From the NCBI GenBank assembly GCA_039881145.1, contig JAYKKI010000095.1, positions 558,001-622,000 of the forward strand: a DNA stretch of 64,000 nt. The letters run 5' to 3'. Each line of letters opens with the position of its first letter. The stretch's first letter is position 1. Below are positions 12,481 through 25,455 of this stretch, in pieces. The stretch is from Druceiella hillmani (Eukaryota > Arthropoda > Insecta > Lepidoptera > Hepialidae). The position numbers and the translations under genes were made by a program. Below the pieces are notes generated by a model. It saw only the letters and a list, made by a program, of their open reading frames with translations, searched no databases and had not been told where the DNA came from.

Positions 12481-12975
12481 GTTATTTTTAACCCTATACA
12501 TATCATCCGAACTGATATTGCAATTTCAACAAATATTAAAAATTAAAAAGTGTGATTGTTTGTCCTTCCTTCACGTTGCAATGGAGTAACAGGTCAAAGT
12601 AATTTTCTGCGCAATAATAATTGGCGAGTAATCAAATGACATAGGTTATTTTTAACATAAGAAATGTTAACCTAAGTTATATAAAAATCCCAAGAATTGA
12701 AAAATCGAAAATATATTTGTTTGTGATTCTTTTACGTGGCAACGAAGTAACAAATCGAAATAATTGTTTGCACAAAGATTATTGATAGACCGGTAAATGA
12801 TGTAGAATATTTTTAATCGGGTAAATACAATTGTATCTAATACAACCCTAATTAATATTATAAATGTCAAAGTGCGTTTGTTTGTCCTTCTTTCATGTCA
12901 GAACGAAATAACAGATTACGTTATATTTTTTACAGATATAGCTAGTTGATCGAAAAACGGAACAGGCTATTTTAT
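12477..12975. repeat. tandem repeat, ~162-bp unit, about 3 copies
   Basis: Units start at TAGGTTATTTTTAACCC (12477), TAGGTTATTTTTAACAT (12643), TAGAATATTTTTAATCG (12802) and a partial CAGGCTATTTTATATTTC (12964), giving a period of 159-166 bp. Each unit contains a GTTTGTNNTTCTTTCACGT-like block followed by a GTAACANATCGA-like block. This motif is like the tails of interspersed repeats seen in many insects. A lone degenerate unit lies at 60540-60605. Confidence 0.75.
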
Positions 12976-12979
12976 ATTT

Positions 12980-13740
12980 CAAGAAATCTCATTCTTCCGA
13001 GAAAATTTCTATTGAAACCAAAAAGTATACAACGGGAAAAGCAAAGCAACATTACAACGGAATTACGAATAGACGTGAATAATCGTAATATAAGTTAACA
13101 ACAAAATCACTCCATTTAATCCCAAATTTAAAGGAATTGTGTTCATTTTCCTTGTCATTTATATTACATAGTCACGAAAATAAAGGCACATCATTTAATT
13201 TAATTTAATTATTCCACATGGAGCTGCATGTTTCAATTTCTCTGTATAAGTTTTTAAGCATAATGATGTCAGTAAAGCCCAGGTTAAAAGCTAGTATTTA
13301 TACTCGTAGATAAATGAATTCTTCTTTCAGAGATTTTTTTGTATCAAATTTGAATAAATTATGATACGTTATCTTGATTTGAAATATTTTTTTTGTAATA
13401 CAGGACTCATCTTGAGGTAATAGACGAAATAATTCAAATATTTCTTAATATTTTTCTTAATAAAAATGAAATCAGATGTTTTAAATAATCGATGAATAGT
13501 TTTAAATAGTAACTAATAATAATAATAATAGGACTGAGAATAGTAACAGGTCTTAAAATTTAATAATAACAAAACTTAAAACTTATAATTTTGCCTATTT
13601 TGCATTTTTTCTGTCCGCTGTATTGAAATTATTTATGCGATATTTAATTTGGCGGATCATCGAATATGAAACAGAATAAATCTAACATAGATTCGTGGAT
13701 TAATTGTGAAGTAAGTAATTATTTACCTGTCTGCACTTAT
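12980..13740. other. AT-rich spacer
   Basis: Nothing recognisable apart from a short (AAT)n run at about 13516-13531. Confidence 0.5.
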
Positions 13741-13750
13741 TATACATATA

Positions 13751-13753
<3 letters not shown>

Positions 13754-13802
<49 letters not shown>

Positions 13803-13831
13803 GTATATATATATATATATATATAAACATA

Positions 13832-13862
<31 letters not shown>

Positions 13863-13882
13863 TTATATGTGTGTGTGTGTGT
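13754..13882. repeat. compound TA/TG microsatellite
   Basis: Several (TA)n blocks are separated by ATGTA or ACATA interruptions and end in a (GT)n run. Confidence 0.95.
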
Positions 13883-14265
13883 TTTTAATTCCCTACTAAA
13901 ATTGTTAAATACGAAATTAATGTTAATAGAACAAAATGAAATATTTCAATTATATAACAATACAAAAACAAAAACCTACTTGAACTATTAATGCCAATTT
14001 TTTCGAATAAAGTAATTATACCTAGAGTTTATAGTAAACTTCGCAAAAATAGGCGTTTTTCATCAGAGGTGTAAATACTCCTTTGTAACGTTCAAAAACC
14101 TTATTAACATTTCAAAGAGAATAAACCGCGCTAACCGCGAGGTATTGACGCAGTTAATTTAGTTCCTGAATATGTCGGCGTTTGGGCTTGGTGCTAGCTT
14201 TACAGAAATAATAGAGGGTGGAGTTTGAGGGCAGAGTTTAAAAATCACATTCTATAAACTCTCGA

Positions 14266-14966
14266 ACAAAAAAGATATCAAGGTCAATATACTAAATGAA
14301 CAACTAAATATAATATCATCACCCATTCTTAATATCTTCTAGATATAATATAAATATATAACATTGATACTACAGTACCCTGGAAATTGTTTCAGCACTA
14401 ATACACATATAAATATAAGTATATATAATGAAAACAAAAGAAAATTAAAAGAAATTAATAAATAAATATATGAATACAAAAAAACCGGAGATATGTAGAA
14501 TTAGTGTATTACCTTGTCCTTACTTTCAAATACCCTTGCTTTTGTATAAATATATTACCGATAATAACTTCCATTTAATTTTATTACATACACCGTAAAG
14601 TTTGCATTGTATAAACTCACATAATAACAACAATTGGATTTATTACCCTCACTAAAATACTGGTATATTGTATAACTCTCGGTAATATAATAAAACCTAC
14701 TCTGCGCCCCTGCAATAAACTTACTAACATAAACAATGAAAAATCCGCACAAAGCAGGCTTCCGCTATTTTTTTTGTAACATATAAATGCTGTTGGTTGT
14801 TCCTAAGAGTTAATCTTTGCCAATATCCCACCTGAAGATGTTGTAATACAACGAAACCTAGGTCGTGGTTAAAGAAATTAAAGAAAGTAGAAATAATACT
14901 ATATCACGTAGTTTCATTTAATTGTGAATAATGAATTTCTACAAAATTAACGCCAAATATATTCAA
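14266..14966 (+). mobile_element. PLE copy A, 5'-truncated 3' end
   Basis: The segment matches the 3' end of the full PLE at 30650-31325 throughout: the last coding residues (KVNILNEQLNIISSP versus KINILNKELNIISSP), the AT-rich 3' UTR, and then the terminal repeat in the same orientation, ending GCCAAATATATTCAA. The copy starts abruptly inside the C-terminal coding region, as expected for 5' truncation during target-primed reverse transcription. I could not find a convincing target duplication. The minus-strand frame at 14555-14752 is a shadow of the terminal repeat. Confidence 0.85.
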
Positions 14967-16295
14967 TAATAAGAGTTCTCTATTTTACTGCAGAATCTTA
15001 ATGACTAATTAAAATAATCTCATAGACCGGACGTGCTATCTGCTTTATATATTGTTATTGTTACGAGCCCAAGTGTCTATTACTTCGTGTATAAAGTATA
15101 CAAGTATTTTCGATGAAAAAATGTACAATTAAGGCCAAGATTAATTTACTATGTGTTCACTCAATATAAGTATTATATTTTAAAGTTACTCATAAATGCG
15201 TGATTTTGAAACTGGCAGTACTTTATGGTCAAAGTTATCAGGCGTAATTACCGAACCATACTTTAATCGACGGCAGAAGAATGTCATAATATTTTTTCCT
15301 TCAAACCAAATATAACGTAACGTGATTTCATGAACATTTATTAATCTAATTAATAATGATATCATTTTCTATAGATATTAGGTTTCCCTTATTTGTTGAC
15401 TACACATATTGCTCCACTTGCATGCAAGTTCAATTGTCTTTCAATTTCCCCTAGAACAATTTTTCAAACTATATGGAACTCATTATATAAACAGAATTTA
15501 ACGGAGTGAGGACTATACTTTCTGTGCCCCAGAAAATGATATACTATGCTAGTATTAAAACGCATGATACAAAATATAATAAGAGCATGCTGCGTAAAGA
15601 AATAGAGTTTAAGTTTACGTCTTGGTGTAGTAGTCGTGATTTGTTCTTCTCTTTCGTAATAAGCAATTCGAAAAAGTATAATATTTAAGAATAAAATTCA
15701 ATCAACCTCTCGCTCCCTAATGACGCTTGCATCTTTTTCAATTTTTTTTCTCTTCTCTACACTTCAAAAAACTTTGGTACAAACTCAGTGAAAAAGTATT
15801 AAACACCGTTGGCGATACTTGGAACGTATCACTTACTGGACGATAAAAACAATGGATATTGAATCTGAAATATTTTTACTAGTTCAATCAAAATATTCAG
15901 TTGACCTTTTAGGTAAACATACCTCTTTTAGTTAAATATACCATAAGTAACGAACCCAAATTTCCGAATTCACGTAATCTACCTACAAAAAAAACGATAA
16001 TGAATATTGATTGAAAAGTGTTACTAATTACATAAATGACATTTTTTTAATCTACAAAATCGTCTATATCTCAAAGATAATGAGAATGTGAAATGTTTGA
16101 AAAAGTCTATAACGACTTTAAGAAGTCAATAAATTATTTTTATGTGAAATATTTTTAATTTAAGAACATTTTTCGTTACGAAAAATTATAAATTTATCTA
16201 AAAATTAGTTATAGTCAATAAAAAAAATTTAAAAAAAAACTCGAGCTAGACGGAGGATAGCCTTCTGCGAAAGTTAAGTCGGAGATTGAGTACTG
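14967..16295. other. AT-rich spacer
   Basis: The 60-codon frame at 15506-15688 has no recognisable motif. Nothing else is seen. Confidence 0.45.
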
Positions 16296-16299
16296 AAGT

Positions 16300-16301
16300 T
16301 A

Positions 16302-16341
<40 letters not shown>

Positions 16342-16380
16342 TACATATATACATATATTTGAGTGTATGTGTGTGTGTAA
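16300..16380. repeat. TA/CA microsatellite
   Basis: A (TA)n block with ACATATAT interruptions, ending in a (TG)n run at about 16367-16378. Confidence 0.95.
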
Positions 16381-16778
16381 ATAAATAGTTCCAATATTTT
16401 CCCAACAAAAAAGTATATTGACTGTATTCACGAGTTTTAAAACTCCGATGAGGTGTCATTAATCGGAAACCTTGAGTGAAAATTTATTGATATAGCTTTA
16501 ATACGTATTTTCCCAGCTCATCTTACAGCTTAGTATCAATGCATTAGGCTTGTTAGTAGATATGAAAGAAATCAAATATTTGTATGTGTCTAATTGTACA
16601 CGGAATACGAGTTCTACTTATACTCAACACGTTTCATTTGATGTCAAATATTTTAAATTATATTTATCCTTTTAATAATATTCACAATTCATAATTAAAT
16701 TGTTACGCTTTACGCGCTTAACAACATTGCAACTAAATTGAAAATAAGAAACAACTTATCAAACTTAAATATATGTAC

Positions 16779-16917
16779 ACAATTAAATGAAACTACGTGA
16801 TGTAGTATTATTTCTACTTTCTTTAAGTTCTTTACCACGACCTAGGTTTCGTATTATTACAACGTCTTCAGGTGGGATATCAGCAAATGAGTTTCTTTGC
16901 TGATATCCCACTTGAAA
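16779..16917. mobile_element. PLE terminal-repeat fragment B, hairpin form
   Basis: It begins ACAATTAAATGAAACTACGT, identical to the left end of the full PLE, and runs through the CACGACCTAGGTTTCG and CTTCAGGTGGGATAT blocks. It then turns back: GTGGGATATCAGCAAA is followed after a few bases by its exact 16-bp reverse complement TTTGCTGATATCCCAC. It is therefore a terminal repeat joined to the start of a second, inverted copy that is cut short. Confidence 0.8.
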
Positions 16918-16960
16918 TTTAAATCTTCCAATATCTTAGTTCCGCTTTAAATATCACATT

Positions 16961-19110
16961 AAATACAATGAATTCACATCAAGTACAGCCAACCATAATA
17001 TGCAATCTAATAAAACATACTGACCCAGCATCCGGTAAAAGTTACGCCAGTGGTAGAGCCTACCAATGTTACGACAACTCGCACTCGAACGAACTGCAAT
17101 ACTAACTTTGGAATTAAATTTGAACGATTCGCGGCTCCTTTGGTGACACCCGCTACGTATAATACTTACGGTATGAGAAATATGGAATTCATTACTAATA
17201 CGAATTATGGAACAGATGTTAATCATACGGCGCGAGTAAGAATTGAATTGATCCGACTCGTATTCATAATTAAGGTGTTATGATTTCACATAAAAAATCA
17301 AAATAATTCAGAGGTGTTTTTCTAAGATGCACAAGCAATACTTCCTTTTGAAATATATTGAGAAAGGTTAAAGTTAAACTATTGATTTCTTCAAACAACA
17401 AAAAAACCATAAATTATAAAAATGAAAAAGAGGGCAAAAAGCCGTGCTGGCTTTTTATATATTTATATAAACGATTTGCAGATTCTACCCATGCTATTAT
17501 ATACAATTGGTATAATTTTTTCTAGATCTAAGTCAGAATTAGCTTACTTATTTTAAGATGATTTAAATAACGTTTAATAATTATCTTTTGAATATATATA
17601 ATTATCATTGCGAATTCTGCATTTAAAATATTGGAATACAGTACAAACCTTTATTAACGTAATTGTAACGAGTGTTTCAAGTGTATAGAACTTCAAAATT
17701 AAAAAAAAATACATAGTAATCATGATATTTATTATGGTATTAGCGTTATTGAAAAACTAGTTATATGCCATTTACGTTTATATACAATATCAGGCATATG
17801 GGCGCCGCGGCTTGCTCGAATAGAGCGCAATCTGGAAGTTAAATTCTCAACCAATTTTTCTATCAATAAATTATTGATAGAAATCAGCGATGAGGCTCAT
17901 TTTTGGTTGTATGGCTACATCAATAACACAATTGCCGAATTTGGACAGAAGAAAATCTATTTACTATTACTGAGTCTCAGTTATATCCACAAAAAGCCAA
18001 TGTTTTGGCATGCTTCGGAGACTCGATACCCTCATTTCTTCCTAGACAAGACCGGAGAGAACGTTATAGTTAATAGAGAGCACCTTAGATCCGTTATCAC
18101 TATCGTTTTCTGTTTCCTAATTGAATGATATTAATTTTGAAAAATTTGGATTCAAGAAGACGGTACAACATGCAACACAGCAGGCCACACAATCAAATTA
18201 TTGCCGGAAACATTCGATGAGCGCATAATTTCTCATAATGCCCTTGTGAATTGGCCTCCACGATCGTGTAATATCACACCTATGGATCATTTTCTGTAGG
18301 GATATATGAATTTTCTGGTCTATGCCGATAAATCACAGATGTTGGACTACTTAGAAAACAATCATGGCCATTATCATAATTTTTATCTGCTTTTCTTTTC
18401 GTTTGAAAGTTGTTCATCTCTGAAAAACAAACATTTATAAAAGAATGTATTGTGCTTCCTAAAAAATTCACGGGTAAATTTAGATATTTTACAATTATGT
18501 ACAAAATCTCATAACAATAACAACTTTTTCAAAAAAATACATTACTCTTATAAGCATACGTATTTAATCACTATGTCCACCTCGAAATTTTAATACTTCG
18601 TATCTTCCGCAACTGTTACCTTTTAAATGATTATACATAAAAGACAAAGAAACACGAGTAATTCAGATGTAAATATCAGTGAAAAGAGATTAATTTTCGT
18701 TCTGATTACGTGTGTATTGGTACGTATATAGGTTGTATATAACGCGTATATCCGTACGTATATTTTTAAGCAACTAAGTGCCAAATATTGCTACGTTCAA
18801 CCCAAATATACATTTAATAACAGCATTAAAACAGCAACATTAAATTATCAATTTTAATAAAGTGATGCGCAAAATTCAAGCACGGAAAAATATGCAATAA
18901 ATATTCATAACAGAGAGATTATAGTTCCATTTTGAACAATACGAATAGTAAAGGCCTCATGAAATAGTAAAGGCCAATACTAATTTTGTCCGGTATGAAT
19001 ATATTCACGGTACTATGTAATTCCCGCAACGAAAAATAGCATAACAAGGCTGCCATCATTATCGATTACGGAAAAGAGAATTGTTTTATTTTATTTTGGC
19101 CTTTTTGACA
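16961..19110. repeat. dispersed ~2-kb repeat, copy 2
   Basis: Partner of 6357-8340; see the anchors given there. Additional aligned blocks are TTTTAATACTT near 18587 (TTTAATACTT near 7841) and the stretch around 18640-18700 with its partner at about 7900-7980. This copy holds a DD41D transposase pseudogene in the middle that the partner appears to lack, so that element probably arrived later. The 90-codon frames at 16954-17283 on both strands fall in the conserved block but show no domain I can name. Confidence 0.6.
17780..18400 (+). pseudogene. DD41D Tc1/mariner transposase pseudogene
   Basis: Recognisable transposase blocks appear in order. IEISDEAHFWLYGYIN holds the first catalytic Asp (about 17880-17930). 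It is followed by a divergent HKKPMFWHASETRYPHFFLD stretch and VIVNREHLRSVI. After a frameshift comes WIQEDGTTCNTAGHTIKLLP with the second Asp, then VNWPPRSCNITPMDHFL with the third, a stop, and GYMNFLVYADK. The second and third Asp are separated by 41 residues, the spacing of the DD41D (rosa-like) group of the IS630-Tc1-mariner superfamily. The N-terminal DNA-binding part is not recognisable, and there are at least one frameshift and one internal stop. It is inactive. No terminal inverted repeats were identified. Confidence 0.82.
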
Positions 19111-19114
19111 GGAA

Positions 19115-21960
19115 CAAATAGATTTGTTTAATTTAATTAATCTATCTAGACCTTAGTGTTCACATTATAAATTAGATATAATACTTATAATTTGTTTAAT
19201 CATAACTTATAGATTGATACTATCTTGTATAAAATAATTTCATTCAACGCAATTAAAAGGAATATGACAGAGGGTAAATGGAGTTGGGCGGAGGAGTAAT
19301 GGAGCAAGCATATTACTGTGTACAAATAAAGTTGTGTTTTTTCTTTTTAATATCCCAGTTTTGAAGCAATGAAGAGAGAGAGAGATGAAGTGCAAGAGTT
19401 TGCCATTTCGACTTTAAGCTCCTTGAGAATTAGCATTACTATTGAGTTTAAAAGAGTCGTTAAAAGTATTTTTAAAACTACGATATTTTGCGACTGAATC
19501 ATATAATGTTTAGCGTAAAATTGGATGTTTATATATACCTGTATCACATAATTATGTACTAATAATTTTCTCTATATTTGCACATTGGTATCTACATAGA
19601 TGTTCATACATGTCACGCTTTTGAATTCTGTCCAACCTTGGATCTAATCAAGTAATTTCGCAAGGGTTCCGACTTTTTTCTTACTTGACTTTACATATTT
19701 ATATTACCACTTTTCTTGAATCTGTACAATCTATCTGAGCGAAACTGATCAGCGAGCTACTCCGACATAACACTGACTTTGTTTTCCAGCAAAATATGCA
19801 CAAATATCCTGTGCCAATTTTTATATTTTTACTTAAATTCCCATGTATACTGCTCCATTGATGAACATATATGAATGTTATCATGGTTTATTGGTGATTC
19901 ACGATCAATTAATTTGTTACTTAAATATTAATTCGAAAATGCTGTGTGTTATTTTACGTTATTTGTCATCATTTCAGAGTTTAAGTCCTTTAATTACTTG
20001 GAAATGTCCACTGAATTGAATAAATTTAGATTGGGTGGGGTTCCTTTGAGAAATAAATATTTTGTCATTAATTTTTCAATGAATTTTAACTTTTTAATAT
20101 CATATTCTTTGCATTATTCCCTATTCTAAAATTCTTCTATGCATAGAATTTATTAATGTTGTACGTACAATTTTTTTTTTTTCTTCTTGACGACAATATG
20201 AAGTGCACTAATTCTGATCGATGATACGTTTATATTTGTTCGGTATTAAAATTCTACTATGTTATATTTATTCTTAATACATTACGGACAGATGATGAGA
20301 TATCTTAAAATTTATGTAATACAGTTGGGAGCCCTTAATGAAATATCTCGTACTTAATAGTTATTAGGCAAGGACAAATCACAAGTATTGTTTTTAAAAA
20401 TTTACAGAACAAAATATATTAACAACTGTATACGATTAACAACCAGATATGTAATCAGTAATATGTTAATCATATTCACTGTATTACTTTAGGTACTTTA
20501 GAAAGAAACTGCCTAAGTCCATAAATTTGTCCCAAAAATATCACTTTTCTTCATTAATTTTAAAATATAATTACTGCAGATTCAATTACAAATATTCTTA
20601 CATTTTTTATCCGCGAAAAATGAGCTACTAGCATTAATATAATCTCATGATGCGATATTTCCAATGTAAAAATTTTACGTTTTACAATGAAACTTGTTTC
20701 ATTTCTTTTCGGATCTTGGAGCTCGCATACTAAGAAAAAAAAATTCGGAATTAATGTATAAATTATAATATTCCAAATGAAATTAAAATATTTGGAATCG
20801 GTTTAAAAAGAAGTAGTTTAGAATAGCAACAATTTATATTAAAACTGACATATAATGATGAATTCGTCGTTTGTAGGATTTTATTTCAAGTGGCATATCC
20901 AAGCAATAGTGTGCCAATTTATTATATTCGTTATATATCCACGAAACAATGAACCATTTTATTTTAAATTTGCAATTATAATACTGATACCGTGAGTTTA
21001 AACAGATTTTTATACTCCCATATTTTAGCTACGTCACAGGTTAAAAATTTAAATTTAGCACGTCAGGAAACTAAATATAATGTATCATAAATGTATGAAT
21101 TATAATTTGAAATTTATTTTTTTACCCACGCACTAGCAGGAGATCATAAACTATGGGTCTAGAAAAAATACAACCTTGAAATTTGGAAATGCTTGACTAA
21201 TAATGAAATATAAAATGTATGTTATTGGATTACTTTTGTTGTTTTACCAGTATCGTCCCTGGCGATCCAATGGGACTGCAACAAATGGCTCTTATTTATA
21301 TTAATTGTTTATTTATTGATACAATATACATCTGATAGACTTATTTGACAAAATAAATATCTTCTAGAGAGCCATAATAGTAAGCTTAAAACGACTGATT
21401 GGCAGACGGTAAAACTGTTACAAAATAAAATTTTAAGATTGTACTCAAAAAGACAAGGAATGTAATGAAAAATATTGATTCAAGTTGGGATTGAAAAACA
21501 AAGTAACAAGAGCGATGGAATGATTCAAATTGGGATGGAAAAATTGAAAAAATCGTGTTTGTGTGTGTGCATTTCACCCACGGTAGAAGGGTAACTTCGG
21601 TATTCAAGTACTTACTTATTCACAGAAATAAAAGCATAGTTTTATGATCTGAAGATTATTTTATTTTCCAAAAATTTTCTTTTTCATATACATATTTAGT
21701 TATGGTTATTTATTTCTACCATATTTTAAGGTGATATTATACAGCACTATGATAATTAAAAATTAACGAGAAGTGTTGCGGGACACCCGGTTGGAACGAA
21801 GTTCCTTTCGTTATATATAATGTATTAAATAAATATATTATTCACGTGAGTAAAAATATTTCAGCTTAATAAAATATTGTTAATCATAAGATATGAAAAA
21901 ATAATAAAGTTTTTTAAATTCAAAATTGTTGTTTCAATTGTATGTATTTTATAAGTTAAA
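19115..21960. other. AT-rich spacer
   Basis: Several 60-75-codon frames occur (19347-19547, 19699-19884, 19944-20129, 21386-21607), none with a recognisable motif. I see no repeat or RNA gene. Confidence 0.45.
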
Positions 21961-21994
21961 ATGTAAGAAAAGTACATCTGTCAAGAATATGCTA

Positions 21995-22125
21995 GTGAAG
22001 TTGCGGCAAATGCTCAGCAATGAGCACTCGCTGCAACTTTATTAGTCTACATAACAGGGAAATAGAGAGCTCTTTTAGTACTTCGAAACGCGGAAGTACT
22101 ATCTCTATCTCTACTACTCGCACAA
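21995..22125. repeat. pair of imperfect hairpins
   Basis: GTTGCGGCAAATGCTC pairs with GAGCACTCGCTGCAAC across a six-base loop at about 13 of 16 positions. About 60 bases on, AGTACTTC pairs with GAAGTACT around GAAACGCG. They sit just before the most AT-rich block of the window. Function unknown. Confidence 0.5.
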
Positions 22126-22139
22126 TTAGAATAACTAAC

Positions 22140-22800
22140 TTAAAAAATATATAAATATTGAAATTTTGATGTTTAAGATAATTAAATTTAAACTTAAAAT
22201 TAACTTTAAATTTGTGTGATTTAATAAATAAATTTTAAAATAAGAAAATGTTAAATTTTTCGAATAATAAAATTTAATGTTAAAATTAATCTTAAATTTA
22301 ATTGATTTTTGAATTAATTGAAATAAAAATTATTAAGTATGAACTTAAAATTGACTTTACATTTAATCTAATTGATTAATTTAAAAAAAAATAATAAAAA
22401 TAAGAAAAAAATTTAATCGGTAGAATAATGAAATTTAATTTTCAAATTCCTTTTAAATTTTATTCAATTTTGAAATAATGAAAATTAATATATTTCAATT
22501 TTAAAATACTTTTTATATTTCGATTTTTAAATACCTAAATTTTAAAATAATTCTATTAAAATTAATTTTAACATGAAATTTTATTATTCTAAATTTTTTT
22601 TTATTTCATCAAACAATCTAAATAAAGTTTAATTAACAATAAAAATAAATGAATATGCTGAAAATTTATTGCAATTTAATAATTTTAAGTATTTATTAAA
22701 TGATAAAGTAATAATTAAAATAAATGAAATTGCCAAAAATTGATTGTAATTTACCAATTTAAAGTATTCAATAATAGATAAATTATAATTTATAATGCAA
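22140..22800. repeat. extreme AT-rich low-complexity block
   Basis: About 650 bp made almost entirely of A and T, built from recurring AAATTTTAA and TTAAAATT words (for example TTAAAATTAACTTTAAATTT near 22193 and similar words near 22280, 22345 and 22440). It looks like a degenerate simple repeat of 80-110 bp period. No coding capacity. Confidence 0.65.
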
Positions 22801-25200
22801 ATAAATATATATCGAATTAGAAACGGTCTGGCAATGGTTATACGATTGGCTCAGAATAGAAAGCCAGTAAAAAACAAAATACATTAACATTTGACATTAA
22901 TATGATCCGTGTTTCACATGAGAGACAAATCTCATTGCAAGATGATATTTATTGGGCATTTTCACTGTTGTAAATCTGATATTTATTACATTAAAATAAC
23001 CAATTTAAACACAAGAATAAATATAATAACAAACGTATGTTATTTGAATCACGAAACTAGCATAGCGCCATCTATCGAAATGTATAGTATATTTCGATGA
23101 ATTTCAGCGCTATTTTGATCGAAAAATTTATTTTCCCTCTCGTTTCCTAAATTATTTAGGGCAAAATAAAAAAACATTACCTCAAATTTACCGGCTAATT
23201 TTTATAATGAATGAAAATTGTAGTTTTTTTTTTAGTTTAATATATTTTACGCCCATGACAGTTATAGTATACCATGTATCTAAGTGGTAAAAATAATATT
23301 ATAATATCTGTAAATACTTTATTGATAATATTGTGTCCCTATAGTAATATTATTTTTTTCTAGTTTTAATCGTTTTACTTCTAATTATATATTTTTTTCT
23401 TCTCTTTATTTCTTATTGGTTCAATAACCTTAAGTTAAAATTTAAGAATTCTTGGTAATTAAAAGTATCATCAGAGGCGTGTCATTATATTATTTCGTTA
23501 TGGGTTTTATGCAACTTTTAATTATGAAAGTTTATTATTGTGGCTTCGCGCTTGTAAAACCTAATTGCTTATTAATATTAGCAAATATCCACTTAATAAA
23601 AAACTGACAAAAATATAATGTTACAAGCAAAACCTTCGAATGCGTATGCACTTTTTAGGTAATTAGAACTTAGATAGACAATATACAATTTTATAGTGTA
23701 TCAAAGAGAAAAAAATAATGAATCAAATGATAATTTCGTTTTTCGATGCTTTCATAGTTATTTTTGTCTTTTAAGTATACCATACTTTATCTCAATTGTG
23801 TGTGGTTGTGTTTTGTTTAAGAAATTGTACTTGTAATTATGACTTCAATATAAATGTATATTACCATTAAAGGATATTCCTTTACCTGATACTTGGCTGT
23901 TATATATGTAATGCATTTATATTGTATTTATCAGTTTAATATATTTTTGTAATAAGTAATATCTTTTTTTTTTAAACCGGCAATATATCCGACAAGGTCG
24001 TTGGAACATTAGTATAAGTGAAAGAAATCGTCACGTTTAAGTTCAAAATATAGTCGTAATATTAATTAATTATATCTATTTGAATAAATCGTGTCGTCGC
24101 AAATATAGGAAGATAATTTATTTAATATATGAATCAGTTATACTTTATATTAATTAATTTCCATTCTGACCCACGCAAAATTATACCTGCATCGCTAAAT
24201 GAATAATTTTGGATCTATTATGTGGAATATTATTTCTATTTAACTCTTCGATCATCTTATACCGTTGGAAGCATCGATTTAGGGTAAAGTGGTATAATGT
24301 ATCGACATTATGATAAAATATCGACTGTCTAATCGTATAATAACCTTTTCTAATAGTACCTTGATGTTGTTTCCTATAGTATATTATGTTTTTCATGTAT
24401 AACATCTTTTATTATACAAAACGTGTAATTCACAATTAATTTTTAAAATGTTTCTAAACTGTTGAACTAGAAAATATTTAGGGATTTATTTTTAAGGAAT
24501 ATTTTCGAATTGCCTGAAGGCACCAAGATTTTTATGAATGCGATTGCATTACTTCTAAACATTTTACTTGGTCACAGTGGCCTTTTCAGATTGTGGCTTT
24601 CAAATGTATTTTTTTAAGAGAATTGAAATGGTTCACCCAAACTTGAGCAGAAGTTAAGATTGTTATTGTTGTGTACTATTCTATTATTTACGTTTACATT
24701 TAATTTTTGTTAATTTTTTTTAATTGTAATAACAAAAATTATATTTTATAAAAATTTCAGTTTTAACCCTTTGGTTCCTTGCATAAACGAGAAAATATAT
24801 TTCTATTATTATCAGTAAATATATTATAATAATAGACAACTATTTTCAATTCACGAAATGACTTTTCCGATTTCCTTTACTTGCTTATAAGTTCTGCCGA
24901 TGATATCGTACCGACTGTTTAGATGAATTTTTAGTATTGGCATGCTACTACATTATTAATGCACAGTTAGTTTTTTTTCTCAACTATACATCAGACGCAA
25001 TAGCTTTGTGAAATATTCCACATAGAAAATTAGATCTCAACAAACTTACGGTTCAAGTTGATACTCTAACAGCGATGGAAATAAATAAGATTGCTATGTA
25101 CATTTATCTCCGTCTGTCTTGAGCTAATAATATACTTATTAAAATCGTAAAAATCGTAATCGAGCCATGTCTGTGGATTAAATATAAAAAAAATAATTTA
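22800..25200. other. AT-rich spacer
   Basis: Short frames at 22909-23100 and 24181-24405 carry no known motif. Nothing else is supported. Confidence 0.45.
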
Positions 25201-25455
25201 GACGCGTTGTACTCATGTTACCGAGGCCAAAAAATTAGTCTTTTAAATTTTCGTCTGTTTGTCTGTGCGTTTGTGCACGCTTAGGAACGGCTTAACTTAT
25301 CTGAATTTAGCTTTCAATTATGTATTATAGCAAGCTTTTTATAATACTTAGTGTTTGTTTCATTTCAATCAATTTACTAACAAAAAAGTTATGTTAATTG
25401 AAATAATACGCGCTATTCCAGAAACTTACTTCGACCGATTTAGCCAAAACATTTG

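Noticed and set aside
12067..12501. 144-codon minus-strand frame
   Set aside because: Longest minus frame in that patch, but the Cys/Tyr-rich product looks like the antisense of the more plausible plus frame; kept only as a note on strand ambiguity.
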